Both the position numbers and the translations under genes were made by a program. Shown piece after piece: positions 25,153 to 37,415 of a stretch of DNA of 64,000 nt; the first letter of the stretch is position 1, and every line of letters starts with the position of its first letter. The notes beneath the pieces were generated by a model. It had not been told where the DNA came from. It saw only the letters and a list, made by a program, of their open reading frames with translations, and did not search any database. Source of the DNA: Melampsora larici-populina 98AG31 (Eukaryota > Basidiomycota > Pucciniomycetes > Pucciniales > Melampsoraceae); assembly GCF_000204055.1 (NCBI RefSeq), contig NW_006768777.1, forward strand, positions 1,285,595-1,349,594, written 5' to 3'.

Positions 25153-26843
25153 TCAAGGCTGCGAGACCGATCGAGTCAACAGGGACAGTTCTATCAGTCG
25201 GATCTGAGAGAGAGAGTGCTGATCAAGCCCATCAACTGCTGGGATTCCAGCGTCATCTCCGGAAGGAATAGGTAGGCTCCGAACCTCCATGCACTCAGAA
25301 TCTGTATTGGCCAGTGATTGAAAGAGAGACAGAGAGATCCATATCATACACAAGGCCCGGGCATGTGATATCAACAGTAGGCAATCAGTCTTTGTCGGAC
25401 AAAGTGGAAAGCGCATTCGAGATCACTGACTGCAACATGAGAGGAATTGCTCCCATGTCCTTGGTTGCCGGACAGTCGCGGCAAGCAACGCGGTCGATTT
25501 CATTGGGCCGCTGAGTAGAATCCGAAGAGTCCGGGCCAATGGTGGGACCAAGGTAGGATCATAAATCTAGAAGGATCGAGGACCCGTCAGTGCACTCCAT
25601 GAGTTGAGTCATTGTTTGAGCATACCACATCGGCGGCCAGGATCAGATTGGGTTTTTCATTCCTCCACTCAGTCGGCGCATCCCAATCTAGAGTGCGGAC
25701 CAGTAAAGAGTTGCCAGTTGATGGTTTGTCTGGTGCATGGAAACAACGTTGATTAGCCAAGTTCACCACTGAGAAAATGATTCTGGATTTTTCCTAATGA
25801 CCTTTGCGATTGATCGAGGGAAGGTTTGAGACATACATGACGCATTACAGAATTTAACTCACTCAATTCCACATTTCGATTGAGCCTTTCCAGCACCAGT
25901 AGATCGACGTCAGTGAGGTATACAGTTGCCCCCACAGACAGCTGGTGAGCTACGATCCCGACGAGACCAGTACCGCTTCCGAGCTCAAGGACCACCTTCT
26001 GATGTGAGAGTACATCAGGGTTGGAGATCAAATGATTGGCTAGACAGACACTGTAACATTATCACGAGAATCCGATAAGTAGCTCGACTGGTGATGAGTA
26101 GTGGATTCTTGTTTTCTCAACTAGCCTTGCTCCCCAGCTCCTTAAGCCAGTAGTTCCCTTACTGATGCTGGCCTGATAGAGCGAGAAAATCCTCACGAGA
26201 TATCATGAGTCCAGATTGCACCAGAGTGAGCGCAATAGTGGGTCCCCTCACCTTGTCCTCCATCAGCGTTACACACTTCCATTGTGACCTGTTGTTCAAT
26301 GGGCCATAAAAATACCGGCGTATGTCTACTGTCGCGGGTTGATGAGAGCGCTGAAGAGATATATAATGCAGCAATATCTGTTCGTCTAACCCTTCGTCCT
26401 TGTCGCGCGATTTTATAAAAGCTTCATGTCAGATGAAATTCGAAGACTGGCAAGGCCCGTATGCTTCAGCGAAGTAGAACTGGCATTGCACGCCACGTTA
26501 CTCTACCGCCGCACGAACAACATTGAGCAGTGATATATAGACATACTTCCGGATCTGGCGAGATACCTTCTGCCGAAGTGTTCTCTATGACCTGGATGAT
26601 ACGTTTCCAAAATGCGTATTTCCATCTACACGCCTGCGTGTCTAAACTGACCGCCGAATCTGGCGCAACATCAAGCGGACTCAGCGCCGCGAAAAGTTCT
26701 GCTTGTTGACGCGTCCGAACGAGATACTTTTCTGTCGGGAAAGGCGGGGATGCCATCATTCTTGGGTTTGAGGGCGAAAGGGCTGCATAAAGCCGAACTA
26801 AGCGTGACAGGTCTAGAGCGCTGTAGTCTGATGACTCGTCCAT
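25153..26843 (-). CDS. EFM3: eEF2 lysine methyltransferase (FAM86/EFM3-like)
   Basis: A seven-beta-strand SAM methyltransferase of the FAM86/Efm3 group, which methylates a lysine of elongation factor 2 in the cytosol. Family signatures on the minus strand, in order: an N-terminal helical part from ATG at 26843 (exon 26843-26547), ILLHYISLQ near 26380, CVTLMED near 26270, SISKGTTGLRSWGA near 26150 and CLANHL. SAM motif I is VVLELGSGTGLVGIVA near 25990, followed by VYLTDVDLLVLERLNRNV. Then LVRTLDWDAPTEWRNEKP, the post-I motif LILAADV near 25640, and YDPTLVPPLARTLRILLSG across an intron. The last exon contains IRLIELS and stops at 25153-25155. GTTGL-x-xW just before the SAM domain is what separates this family from other METTL21-like enzymes. 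An in-frame ATG at 26924 is an alternative start. The exon containing SISKGTTG needs a splice I could not fix exactly. Confidence 0.78.
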
Positions 26844-26924
26844 ATTGTCGATAGAGGTCGATGGACTGAGATAAGTCACCGATTCGCGGAATTCGCGCGC
26901 GCAGGTTTTTTCCAGGCAGTGCAC

Positions 26925-29690
26925 AGGAAGTTGGAACGGCCCCGCAACTTGTAAGGACGAGAATCACTCTTGTTGTGTTCTTCGGGGTCTCCCCGGGCAG
27001 AGTTGGATCAAATTTCACGGGTTCATGTCCTTGGAAAACTGGTGCTGTAGATAACCTCTCTAGAACACGAATTGATGATCAAAGCCAACAGCTAAGAAAG
27101 GTCTTTGTTGCTCGACACCTGCATTTGTTGGACTAAAGCCAAACAAGAACAAACTTGGTATAAGATAAAAAGAGAAAGAAGAACTCCGGCAAAAATCTTA
27201 TAGTGAGATTGTAAAGGATGCAGTCAGATGAAAAAGAAAACAAAACATCCAAGACTGCGACAAGAGTCAGGTTATAAAGCAAAAGCAAAAAAACAAAAAT
27301 GAAATGATGTCACAAGCTATAATGATGTAGTAGTACAAATTAGGAAATGTGACATAATGGAAAACAAATGATGATAGAAAAATGCCTTAGTAGTAAATTT
27401 ATTTTACAAGGCACTGGGTGGCCAGCCAACCTCTAGCACTGTCTTATGGCTCCCCTTCTTCTCCTGGATACATAAAGTCATGTCATTATGTATCACCTGC
27501 TTACTCCCATACTCTCTCTCCACCCCATAGGTACCAGCTCAAACTGTGTGTGTTGTCTAGATGGGGCTGAGACCCTGGATCTACTGATGAATCATGATCT
27601 TGTGTTGAATTATGTCCTAATCCTGTTTTATATAACTTGAAAATCTCAGCATGGTTATCTCCAGCCACTGGAATGTGATAAGCTTGACTAATTTCCTCTT
27701 ACAGAGTGGCCATGTCTGGTCCCAAAGGGGCAAGGGTTCATGACTAAACCCTGGGTTTGGCCTGAGCAAAGCAGGATTTTCAAGTACTTTTGCCTGAATT
27801 CCCATTGTGAGGACTCTAGACATTGTATAACCTCACTTATAATTGACCAGAGCCTCATATAAGCCTTACACACATTCTCGTGCCACCATTAACACCACTT
27901 TACTTGAGCAAAATGACAAAGTCAAGTTGTTGAGCTGTTGTAAGTCTTGCCCTTATTCAATACAAGGCCTACATGCACCCTTGACCTGTTTGAAATCACT
28001 TGCTCTTTGAGTCCAATTTCTTTCCAATGTTCAACTGTTGACATGCCAAATGTGGTAAGAGGAGACACAGAAGACCTTGAAGGAGATCCTTTTGAGTTTT
28101 TGTGAGGTTTTATCATTTTTTGAGCCCTCATGTTGGGGATTTAAGCAAATGTGCTCAAAATTTCTGCTGTGCTCAGGCAAGACCTGGCTTTTGGTCATAA
28201 GCCCCACTGTGATAATGGAAGTGGAAACTTTGGAAGAGGGGCTAAGCTAAGCTTAGTACATTATGTACGCTTCCTTAACCATTAGCTCAGCATAATCCAT
28301 TCAATCTTATCTGCATATATTGCTTGGCCACACCTTTCAATGGCTTAGTCAGAACTGAACTTGTTGAAATAGTTTAATGGCTTGAATCTTGCTAAATACC
28401 AAATTCCTTTCAATCATTTTGCCTTTAATTCTCATCAAAATTTTCAAGATTGAGATTCACCGTGTCCGGGTAGTGTTCGCTCGTCGACGAGCGCGCACGA
28501 CTTCCCTTTCTGCCTCAAAGGGAGTTGGTGTGCGCTCGTCGACTAGCAAATCCTACACAGACACGGTGATTGTGATATGTTTGTTGAGAGATAGCTACTA
28601 TAATAATATGCTAGAATCCAGTGCCCAACATGGGGTGTGCATTGTTAGGCACTGGATTATGGTAACCAAAGTCTATTTTGGGTGTACAGGCTATTCCTAG
28701 CTTGATTATGTCACAAAGGCACCCATATTCCTGCACTGGGAATTTTCAAAAAGAATGGGGGGTGGTATGAGGTATTGAGGTATGGAAATTGGGGCTGGCT
28801 TAGTGATGGCTTCATCTCAAGTTGGTGTGCCACCCCATCAGGGTCTTGAGTTGGGCAGGTTTGTGCCACTATGTCTCTAAAATTTGGCAACTCAGACCTC
28901 AACCTGTCATGAATTCCAAACCATCACTCTGAAGATCTAGCAAAAGGATCACATGTGCCAAATAAATTCATATGCACAGTTCAAGCAGTGGTGCCTGTGG
29001 AACCCAAGATGCTAATTCAGTGTCAATGCACTCTTTCATGATTTTGGAGGCTTCTTCAAGACCCACATCAAGATTGAATAAATATCCAATCCATAGTCAA
29101 CTACTTGTGTAACACTCTATTGCTCTTGGTGATAGTATCAATGATTCTTGGTCTGTACTGTTGGAACCAAATCTCCATTGTCATGATTCTTTATTTATTT
29201 CCATGTTATGTTCTCTATATATACACTGTGTGTGTCCTAAAATTACCAATTAACACAATGTAATTTGTCTAAGGTTTACTCACAACCTTTTGTTCAGATA
29301 AACCTAAACACACCTTGTATTGCTGCAGTTAGTTTATCAATTCCTGATCTGAGGAAGTTTTTCTTTTTTATCAGTATTAAACTTCCTCAACCATATCACA
29401 ACATCATCACATTAATCTCTCCAGATCCATCCTATCCTTCAGGACTATTGACTGATAATTGGTTTGGTATTTATCTGATCAGGAATTTGATATTCCCATA
29501 TGTACTACAGACATCTGCAGCCAATCAGAATGTTTGCTCAACAGTGGATGAGCTCCCATTGGAAGCCATATATTGGCAAGCTAGCTTCAACAGGACAGGG
29601 TATTCTTCCGCATGGCTCTGTTAATAATTGTTTTGTAAGATTTTCAACCTAGAACACAAATTCATTATGAATTATCACCTGCCGCCACTT
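26925..29690. other. Intergenic, no gene seen
   Basis: Starts with the presumed promoter of the methyltransferase gene, then AT-rich spacer. It contains the 111-bp hairpin at 28458-28568 and a small inverted repeat at about 28618-28655 (CCAGTGCCCAACA pairing with TGTTAGGCACTGG). The open frame at 29265-29624 has no recognisable product. Confidence 0.45.
28458..28568. mobile_element. Miniature hairpin element, CACCGTGTC ends
   Basis: The ends CACCGTGTC and GACACGGTG are perfect inverted repeats. Inside, GTCGACGAGCGCGCAC at about 28494 pairs with GTGCGCTCGTCGAC at about 28530, and CTTCCCTTT pairs with AAAGGGAG, so most of the 111 bp folds into one stem. It is flanked by ATT on both sides (28455-28457 and 28569-28571), a possible 3-bp target duplication. 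It is GC-richer than its surroundings. The superfamily is not assignable; CAC ends with a 3-bp duplication would fit CACTA-like. Confidence 0.65.
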
Positions 29691-30640
29691 CGATGCTAAG
29701 AAAGGGTTCATTGCAACATCATTTGAAGATGCATTGCTTCCAAGATGATATTCAGTGAGTCAATCAATTGTAGAATTTCCCTTTTGTGTGTCATGAAGAT
29801 TCAACATGGTTTCATACCATAGTTTTACTACCAATTGAAGAGCTGAGGATGGTGAAGACCAGACTCTTTCAAGGTGGGATTTATGAGTATAGAAGGCATC
29901 CTTCCACAGCGTGTTGGCTTTAACAATGAAAGGATATTGAGTCCCAGATCCTGTGTTAAAAAAGTGCATCTCCAGCTTGGATGAAGTATTGTTGCCATCA
30001 AGAGGGTGTGTGCTGATGTTGCTTTAATCTTGGCAAGGTATTTCTTGATTCAAGTCAGCATTGTGTAATGCATTGGATAGATCAGAGAAGCTTTTGATTT
30101 ATTAATAAGTTTTGACTCTAAGCAAGTTTGGTGTTTAAGGTACTCCCTGATGGCCATTTAACCAGTTTAGCCATCACCTTCCATCTTTTTGATTAGGTGT
30201 GCAAAATGCTAGAGAAAGGAGATTCATAAGGCCAAACAACTTTGTAGAGAAAAAAATGGTGTGATAACCTCAAGCTCTGGGTTGAACATCTTCATCAGCT
30301 TCCATTCATCTGGGGTGAAGGATATACAGAGGAAACATCCTTTGGTGGAGTTGATTGGGGGTTTTGTATATTTGTAGCTCAGAAATTTCATCATACTGCT
30401 GATCATTTTTGAGAACCTCATTGATAATCTGCATAGAGAAAAAAGATGAGTACCTTATCTGAACGCAATAATATAGGAATTGGGTGAGATAGTTGAACAA
30501 AATAAACTTGGTTCACAAGAATCCACACACATTTCCAGCTATCTCACTTGATGTTCCATTGTATGCCATAACCAGTGATCAGTGCGTCAAAAGAGAATTA
30601 CATACTGCCTGCAGTTGCAGCCACAAGCCCTTACATAGAA
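29690..30640 (-). pseudogene. Degenerate hAT transposase remnant
   Basis: The minus strand shows broken pieces aligned in order with hAT transposases. LITGYGIQWNIK near 30570 corresponds to IAGWGVQWNID of the hAT copy at 52.7 kb. Further pieces are EVLKNDQQYDEIS near 30410 and SFTPDEWKLMKMFNPELEV near 30300, typical of the conserved hAT core around the central Trp. Downstream, near 29880, lies WKDAFYTHKSHLERVW and ALQLVVKLWYE, which may be more of the same element. Stops and frame changes separate the pieces. Extent is approximate. Confidence 0.45.
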
Positions 30641-31000
30641 GCTGATCTGGTGAGCTTTCAAATTACATGATCAAGCCGCATGGATAGACAGGTTGAGGAG
30701 CTACAAAAGCATGAATATGTCAGAGAAAAAAGAGCTGACCCACCAATCAATAGGCCATCTATATGCCAAGATGCTTGTTGGTCTGTTGTTGATGGTGAAA
30801 TGATCAAGACTGGCTTGTGTGTAGTAGGAAGTAGCAATTGGAACACCACAGGTGTACTTCAGTATTTTATGTTGTTACCTATTTACATATTGTTGTAAAT
30901 TTGTGCTTCTTTGCAGCTTGAATCCTTCATTGAACACCATTTTCATTACAACATCTTAGGGTCAGATCACAAGCAATTTGTCTAAGGATGTGGCCTTTAT

Positions 31001-31241
31001 GTGAGTCATGCACAGATACACAAGTATGTCAATAGTCAGCTTGTGATCAGGAATGAGGGCTTTGAAATGGATCTGTATTTCAAACACACACACACACACA
31101 CAAAACACACCAGACTACACAATCATAGAGAGAAAAACAGAAACTTCAAGTGAAATAAGAGACACACCAGTGAGTCATGCACAGATACCCAGGTACGTTG
31201 ATAGTCAGCTTGTGACCAGGAATGAGAGCTTTGAAATGGAT
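31001..31241. repeat. Two direct 72-bp repeats with a CA microsatellite
   Basis: Unit 1 (31001-31072) and unit 2 (31170-31241) share GTGAGTCATGCACAGATAC at the start and GCTTTGAAATGGAT at the end, with about eight differences between. A (CA)n run sits between them at about 31085-31100. It looks like a local duplication of non-coding DNA. Confidence 0.7.
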
Positions 31242-31738
31242 AAGGATCAAAGCTTGGTGCAGACTTGTTGTGATACTTATAGGAAAGAGAAAAGCAGTGA
31301 GATTTACGCGCACATAGTAAGAGTATATCAAATAAGAGAAACATAACAAATTCATCACACAGGATGATGTAACATAACCAATTCATCTCGCAGGATGATC
31401 ATAGCAACAAGAAACAAAGTAGCAATGTGAGTAATCATATTTGATAAACTAGAAACTCCAACACTTTACACATATGATTGTTATCACCAGCACTGAGCAG
31501 AAGGAACTCTCTGAATGGGCAGGAGGAGGTGCTGTCAATAGAATTCAATCTCAAGCTGTCTTGGTGGACATGACTTATTGCTTGTGCAGAAAAAATTGGG
31601 AAGAATTCTGGCCATCCAGACAAAAAGGTTGCATCATCCACTCATACTCTACAATACAGGGGAACACAGTGATCAATACACAAAACAGATACTAGAACAA
31701 GTCTAAATCAATGTTTTTTGTACAGTGTGATGAATTTA

Positions 31739-32115
31739 GGGCCCGTTTGGCTGGATTTTGAAAAAATCGTTACACAAAAACAATTTTTCAATCTGCCCCT
31801 TTTTCAAGGAGCAGATTGAAAAACTCAAAATTTGGCTTTTTTTTACCAATCAGTCGACCAAATTGGTCAATGAAAAATTGAAATGGAGGGGCAAATGAGC
31901 CGAAAAACTCTTTTTGGTCTCAAAGACAGCCTGAGGGCTGTTTTTCAAAATTGAAGATTTTTTGATCAAAAACCCTTTTTGGTTTTGATCAAAGACGGTT
32001 GCCAAACGCTGGTCGTTTTGTCAAAAATCAAAAACTGTATTTGGCCAAATACAGTTTTTGGCTTTGGTGGAGTATTTGGCCAAAAACCATATTTGGTTTC
32101 CAGCTGAACAGGCCC
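31739..32115. mobile_element. Harbinger/Tourist-like MITE, 377 bp
   Basis: The ends GGGCCCGTTTGGCTGG and CCAGCTGAACAGGCCC are inverted repeats with a few mismatches. TTA lies on both sides (31736-31738 and 32116-32118). A GGGCC-YGTTT terminus with a TTA target duplication is characteristic of PIF/Harbinger MITEs. The interior is rich in TTTTTGGTTTTTGATCAAA-like runs and TTTGGCCAAA words and encodes nothing. An autonomous partner is not in the window. Confidence 0.8.
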
Positions 32116-32118
32116 TTA

Positions 32119-33589
32119 GCATTAATTCTATCTGGAAGTTGACAAAGCAACTTTGAATATGTGATCTAATCCAACTGCACACAATCAATAAAAATCTTGC
32201 TTGTTGGTGTGTGTAAAGAAGTTAGTTTGACTGGTAGGTCAAGATTTAGGGAAGCCATTGATCAAGGAGGAAAATTTGGAGTGTTAAAATTTATGGATGC
32301 ACAGAGAATCATGAGTGTAGTTGAAAGGTAGGAATTGAGGTTGAGATGGGTAAGATGGATTCCAAAGATAGAATTCTGAAAGTGGAGTGACGGTGTGGTG
32401 ATCAATTTATGGGATCAAAATCAAAAAAATTATTATGAGCAGCTTACCAGTTTGCCAGAAAAGTTTAGCAGGGGATAAAAAATTGAAATGGATGATTTTG
32501 ATCAATTGAAGCTCTTTTAGGCTTATGTATTGATCATTGGGTCATGATTACATCATTTTATTTCATAACACTTATTAAGATAATTATGTTTTACTGACAA
32601 TCTTAGTACAAAAAGAAAGAAAAGAAAAACATAAGAAAAATTTGAAAATATAGGTATACAGGCTTGGGAATGGTTTTCAGGGTAGTAATATTAGGCTTAT
32701 GGGGTTAGTAAGGTTAGAATATGAAAGAACAACATTATATTGTACTGTAACAATTTTAATCTTGAAGGTTTATAAGGAGAAACAGAAGTTATTAGGGAAA
32801 TGGTACTTTTTCAAAGTTGGTAAACAAGGGTTTTATGGATATTTTACATATGCAATGGTGGTAGTAGTAAGATTGAGGGTTCCCAAGAGGATTTTTCAGG
32901 ATTTTTAAGGCTCCATAGGATTATTTCATATTACATGGACAATAAAAGAAGAGTAACAGCTGTGAAAAGTAGTCAAAATGGGTGAATTTTGCCAAAAATG
33001 AAGGTTTTCAGCTTGTTACATATGTAAAATGACGTCAGATTGTGATGGTAGATGGCTCATTGAACGCAGAAGAGTGGATTACATAATTTAAAAGCTTTAA
33101 ATTACTAGTAGCGGAGGTGTATGAAGAAAGTCATAAGGGAAATAAGAAATTGTTGTGAACTTTGAATTTACAGTCACAAGCATCCATGTAACACCAAAAA
33201 CCTCAACTTTACAACTCAATAACTCATTCATCACTCATCATAAATACCTGATATGGCGCCATTTATTGATCAGTATCACGAGCTCTACAAGATGCACTTT
33301 AGTAATCCAAAATTGGACCTCATCTGAAAAAATTCTTAATCTCAAAAATTGGTTTTCAGCTAGTTTATAAGGAAAAGATCACCTGTATTCATCATAAGAA
33401 GTGCTGTACATCATAAAACTACGTCATTGATCACTTTTGGCTGTATAAATTATATCCTACATTAGTAACATGATCATTGCATTGCATCATTATAGGGTTT
33501 TTAGGGGTTTTTGGGCGGAATTGATTGGTTTTGAGGCTGTTGACCATTGTAAAAGTTGTAAAACATTGTTATATATACTCTAGGATGAT
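32119..33589. other. AT-rich non-coding DNA
   Basis: I see no gene, RNA or clear repeat boundary. Frames are short. It is bounded by the Harbinger-like MITE and the LTR-like repeat. Confidence 0.4.
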
Positions 33590-35455
33590 TTTGGGATTGT
33601 TTTCCCCCTTTTTTCTCTATCATATACGCAGTTATCAGTTTGTTTATCATCATAAACCTATTTTAGCAGTACCTGGTCACTTAAATATGCCCTTTATTAC
33701 AGCTATAAAGAGAAATTTACTTCAGTGTTATATTCAAAAAAGACTTATTGGGTATGATATCAAAAAGATATTGCTTTATTTCTTTAGTTATCATATGGGA
33801 ATAACACTATAGCAGTGTTGATAGTAATAAAAATTGTGCTTTTGAGATAAAACTTGTGTGCTTTGTCCTTTGAAAAGATGTATTTCTCTGCTGCCTTATC
33901 ACTACAACAAATGACATCTTTACCCAGGGGTATAGAAAAGTAGTGTGGGCATAGAAAACTATTGGTAGGGTACTTTTCTATACCAATAAAAAATGCTTTT
34001 GATAAACCTATGTAAGATATTTCAGATTGAGAAATTGAGTATTATCTTTGCCCTGACTCAGCTGTATGTATTGGGACCCAAAGGCAGTGCTACAGTGCGC
34101 AGAATCTCAATTTTCTGTTTTTTGATATTTTTATCCTAAAATACAATTCTATGGTGATAAAAGAGATCCTCAACCATGTTCAGCAATGTATGTGAGTATG
34201 TATGCACAATCTTACACAGATTGACAGACACTTTTTACATATGTACCACCCACTTTGGCAAAAAAAGTTGCATTAATAATTTAATGCAACTTTTACATCA
34301 CGGTGAAAAAATTTCTCACCGTGTATGTATATGTAAAACCACACAACAGTGTGCTTGTTAGAAAGGTTTGGTAACCAAATAAAAAGCAAAATCACCATGG
34401 TGATAATGAATCACAATGGTGTCTTTTACCATTTGGAACAACAAGGTCATTTGTTGATTGAGTTCAAAAACCAAAAAAAAAAACTTAATCGCTCTCATTG
34501 CTCTCAATATCATCTACCTGTTCAACTTCTGCAATTATTTTTTAAGCAATTTGATTGATGATAACATGGTCAATGACCAAGCTCTTCACTGTTGGCAGCA
34601 ACGTTGAATTGGTGGAAATGATGTCTTTTGAGGAAGTCAGATTTGAGTCTGAATCAACACCACAATGAGATTGAATGGATTTGAGATTGAAAAGTTTAAG
34701 TAGAGAAAAAGGTTGAGGTGGTGATGATTTGAATGGTTTGCAATTGAAGAGAAAAGGACTTGTAGAAAACAAAGAAAAAAATGGTGAGGTCCAAAATAAC
34801 TGGTGGTGATGGCTTGAGAAGAGAGAACAATGAAAAGTCGCAGTCGCATTAATTTGAAAATATTCGACTTTTAGTTGTTTTCAAGAATGCGCACAATCTT
34901 TGCACATATGTGCAGAGATCCGTGTATCTCTTTTGTTGCATTTTTGTTTACCAAACAAGATTTTCAGGTGACATATGCCACCGAAAATCACTGCGCTTTT
35001 TTGGTGGTGCACAGTCGGTTGCATAGGTCACACACCGGTTGCCAAAGTGGGTGTACAATATGACTGATGGACCATGCTTTCCCATTGGACAATGCTCAAG
35101 AAGGGCTTTGAGTCTAAATTTATATTCAGTCCCTGTGGTCATGTGGATATTTTCATCTGTGGGTATAGAGCAGAATGGTATGTCTAGGCAGAGAGGACAC
35201 GATCTCTATGGGTATAGAAAAGTACTTCACCCATAGTTTTCTATGCCCGCACTACTTTTCTATACCCCTGGGTAAAGATGTCATTTGGTGTAGTGTATCA
35301 GTACTCAATCCAACAGAGTTCCCCTTTCTGATTGAATCATTTTAGAATAGCAGTCTTTAGACAACTTCTACTAGTCATTATATTAGTAGATTATCCTCTT
35401 CCAGCTCTGTATAGCCCTTGCTGGGTTATAAGTTCTACAACAGTAGAATGTATGT
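33590..35455. repeat. LTR-like repeat, copy 1 (interrupted by CACTA element)
   Basis: After removing the CACTA insertion (33900-35295 plus one TAT) this stretch aligns with 36900-37415. Shared words: AGTACCTGGTCACTTA / AGTACCAGGTCACTTA, AAAGAGAAATTT / AGAGGAGAAATTT, AACACTATAGCAGTGTTGA / AACGCTATTACAGTGTTGA, TATCAGTACTC, CTTGCTGGGTTATAAGTTCTACAAC / CTTGTTGGGTGATTAGTTCTACAAC. The two copies are in the same orientation, about 2 kb apart once the insertion is subtracted, which suggests decayed LTRs of one retroelement. No gag or pol remains. Confidence 0.45.
33900..35295. mobile_element. CACTA-type (EnSpm-like) non-autonomous element, 1396 bp
   Basis: The left end begins CACTACAACAAATGACATC and the right end is its reverse complement, CACTACACCAAATGACATC. 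Both are flanked by TAT (33897-33899 and 35296-35298). CACTACAA ends with a 3-bp duplication are diagnostic of the CACTA superfamily. Inverted subterminal sequence continues: GGTATAGAAAAGTA occurs near both ends, and ACCACCCACTTTGGCAA near 34245 pairs with TTGCCAAAGTGGGTGT at 35039. Two small hairpins lie inside (GTTGCATTAATAATTTAATGCAAC near 34268, and CACGGTGAAAAAATTTCTCACCGTG near 34299). There is no transposase, so mobility would need a partner in trans. Confidence 0.88.
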
Positions 35456-36899
35456 ATATTGATAGCTAGTATAAGATTTCCTAGAAATGAGGAAATGATT
35501 TAGTGTTATGCAGGGAATGGGTAGCAAAAGTGATTTTTTTTTCAAATGCAGCAGGTCAGATTATAACACACAAGAGGAGATTAAATTTCCCTTTGCAGAG
35601 AGTTTGTGTGATTTGTGATAGACTTTGTGTTCATGAACACATGGATTCCAAGAGAGCTTTTGAATGACAATGGAAAATGCTCATGATTCACTTTTGAACA
35701 GAATGCTTCAAAGAGATTGAAGTATGTGCCTTTCATAGTGGAGGGTTCAAAACAAACGGTTCAGAGTGTTCCACTGAATGTTGGATTGATTTCTGTTCAA
35801 CACTTTGTTTGGCTGGTTTTCAAAGTATACAGTGTAGTGAGAAATTTACATTGGCAATCTAAAATTGAAATTTGAAATTTTCCTTAGAACATCATTAATC
35901 CAGAAAAAGTAAATCTTCAAAATCATACTATACTATTTAATTACTTATTATAAAATTCTAAGTTAAAAGGGAAATCATTTATTATTCATTTCATATTATA
36001 TCAAAAATTAATGTACAAATTTATTTCAGAAAGGAAAGGCTTTGAAAGAGACAAGAAAGGCATAAGGAATTCAACAAAAAAAGGGGATAAGGAAAGTTAG
36101 TAAATGGAGAGGTAAAAATTAGTGGAAGATGAGCGCAAAGGAAGATTCAGAAAATTAACAATAAGATTTAATTATATAGTGGAAAGTTTGAAGGACTCAC
36201 TTCGATAATTAAATATTAAAAGAAGCATGACAGAAATGAGCATGAGAGCCAAAAACTAGTTTAAGTAGTACACATTTATAAGTACACTCTCTGATTACAA
36301 TTTTGAAAGGCCGGCTATGGTTTCATTTGACGCAGAAGAGACAATTTGATACTTTACAATATCAGCTTTACTAGTATCTGAGGAGTAGCAAAACCTTTAT
36401 CAGAAGAGAAAGAAGAAAAAAGTGAACATCAGCTTTCAAATGTGACTTATACACATGAGACAAAATTCAGTTACATGATACATTATGGGTTTTCACATAT
36501 GTAAGGATGTGTAACATGGTTTTACCACAAGTGATTATGTTCTGTAAGGATCTTCCACAACCTTTACAACTCTTTTTCAAAACAACCATCATCTCAAAGG
36601 TATTGATAGGGGTCACAGGAATAATCAGAAAAGAGTAAGGAAACTAATGCACTACAGTACTCCACAAAAACATGAAAACAGAAAAAGCTGAAATTGCAAA
36701 AAATACTCTGAATAAAGAAGAATCAAATCAAAATCAAATTATCACATCATTTAAAAAGATTTGATACAATTAAATGAGCTAAGAAGAAGGATGGATGGAA
36801 TGGAGTTGAAGATCTTAGAGAAAGAAGTGAAGAAGAATTTTTGTCAAAATTAAGAAGTTGTGAAGCTGTGAAATGTCATAGGAGGTTGGTAAAGAGGAA
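35456..36899. other. AT-rich interior between LTR-like repeats
   Basis: About 1.4 kb of strongly AT-rich sequence without long open frames or retroelement protein motifs. If the flanking repeats are LTRs, this is a decayed or non-coding (TRIM-like) interior. Confidence 0.35.
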
Positions 36900-37415
36900 A
36901 TATATATGCTTGTGTGCTTTGTTTTGGCGGGAAGGGGTCTTTTCTTTTCTTTTTCTTCACCTTTTACATGTTGTAGTTTTATTAAAATCATAATTAATTT
37001 CCTACCACAGTACCAGGTCACTTATATCCACCCCTTTAAAGAGGAGAAATTTGTTTAGTGTTGTGGCTTTGTGGGAATAATACTTATCAAAGTATTGCTA
37101 TGATTATTGTTCATATCTATGGGAACAACGCTATTACAGTGTTGAGGCTATTCATGAAAATTGCTCTTTTTCTCCTTAATTAATTGCTTGAGTGTTGAGT
37201 ATTATGCATTGATACTTTGACATGTGTCCTTGCGTGAATTATATTGTTTATTTCTCTCTTTAAAACTGTGTATCAGTACTCCTTCAATGAGGATCTTTTA
37301 TTATGGGTTTGAGAAGAGCAATCCGTAGACACTACTACTTGTTATTTGAGTAGTTATCCTCCTCAAGCTCTAAATCCCCCTTGTTGGGTGATTAGTTCTA
37401 CAACGGGACCTAGAC
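36900..37415. repeat. LTR-like repeat, copy 2
   Basis: Partner of the interrupted copy at 33590-35455, same orientation. About 300 bp downstream, GATTGGTATTAGAACCATAGC (about 37702) resembles a copia-type primer-binding site, but its distance from the repeat end makes that doubtful. Confidence 0.42.

Noticed and set aside
29265..29624. 119-codon plus frame
   Set aside because: No recognisable motif, no splice or promoter support, located beside TE relics.
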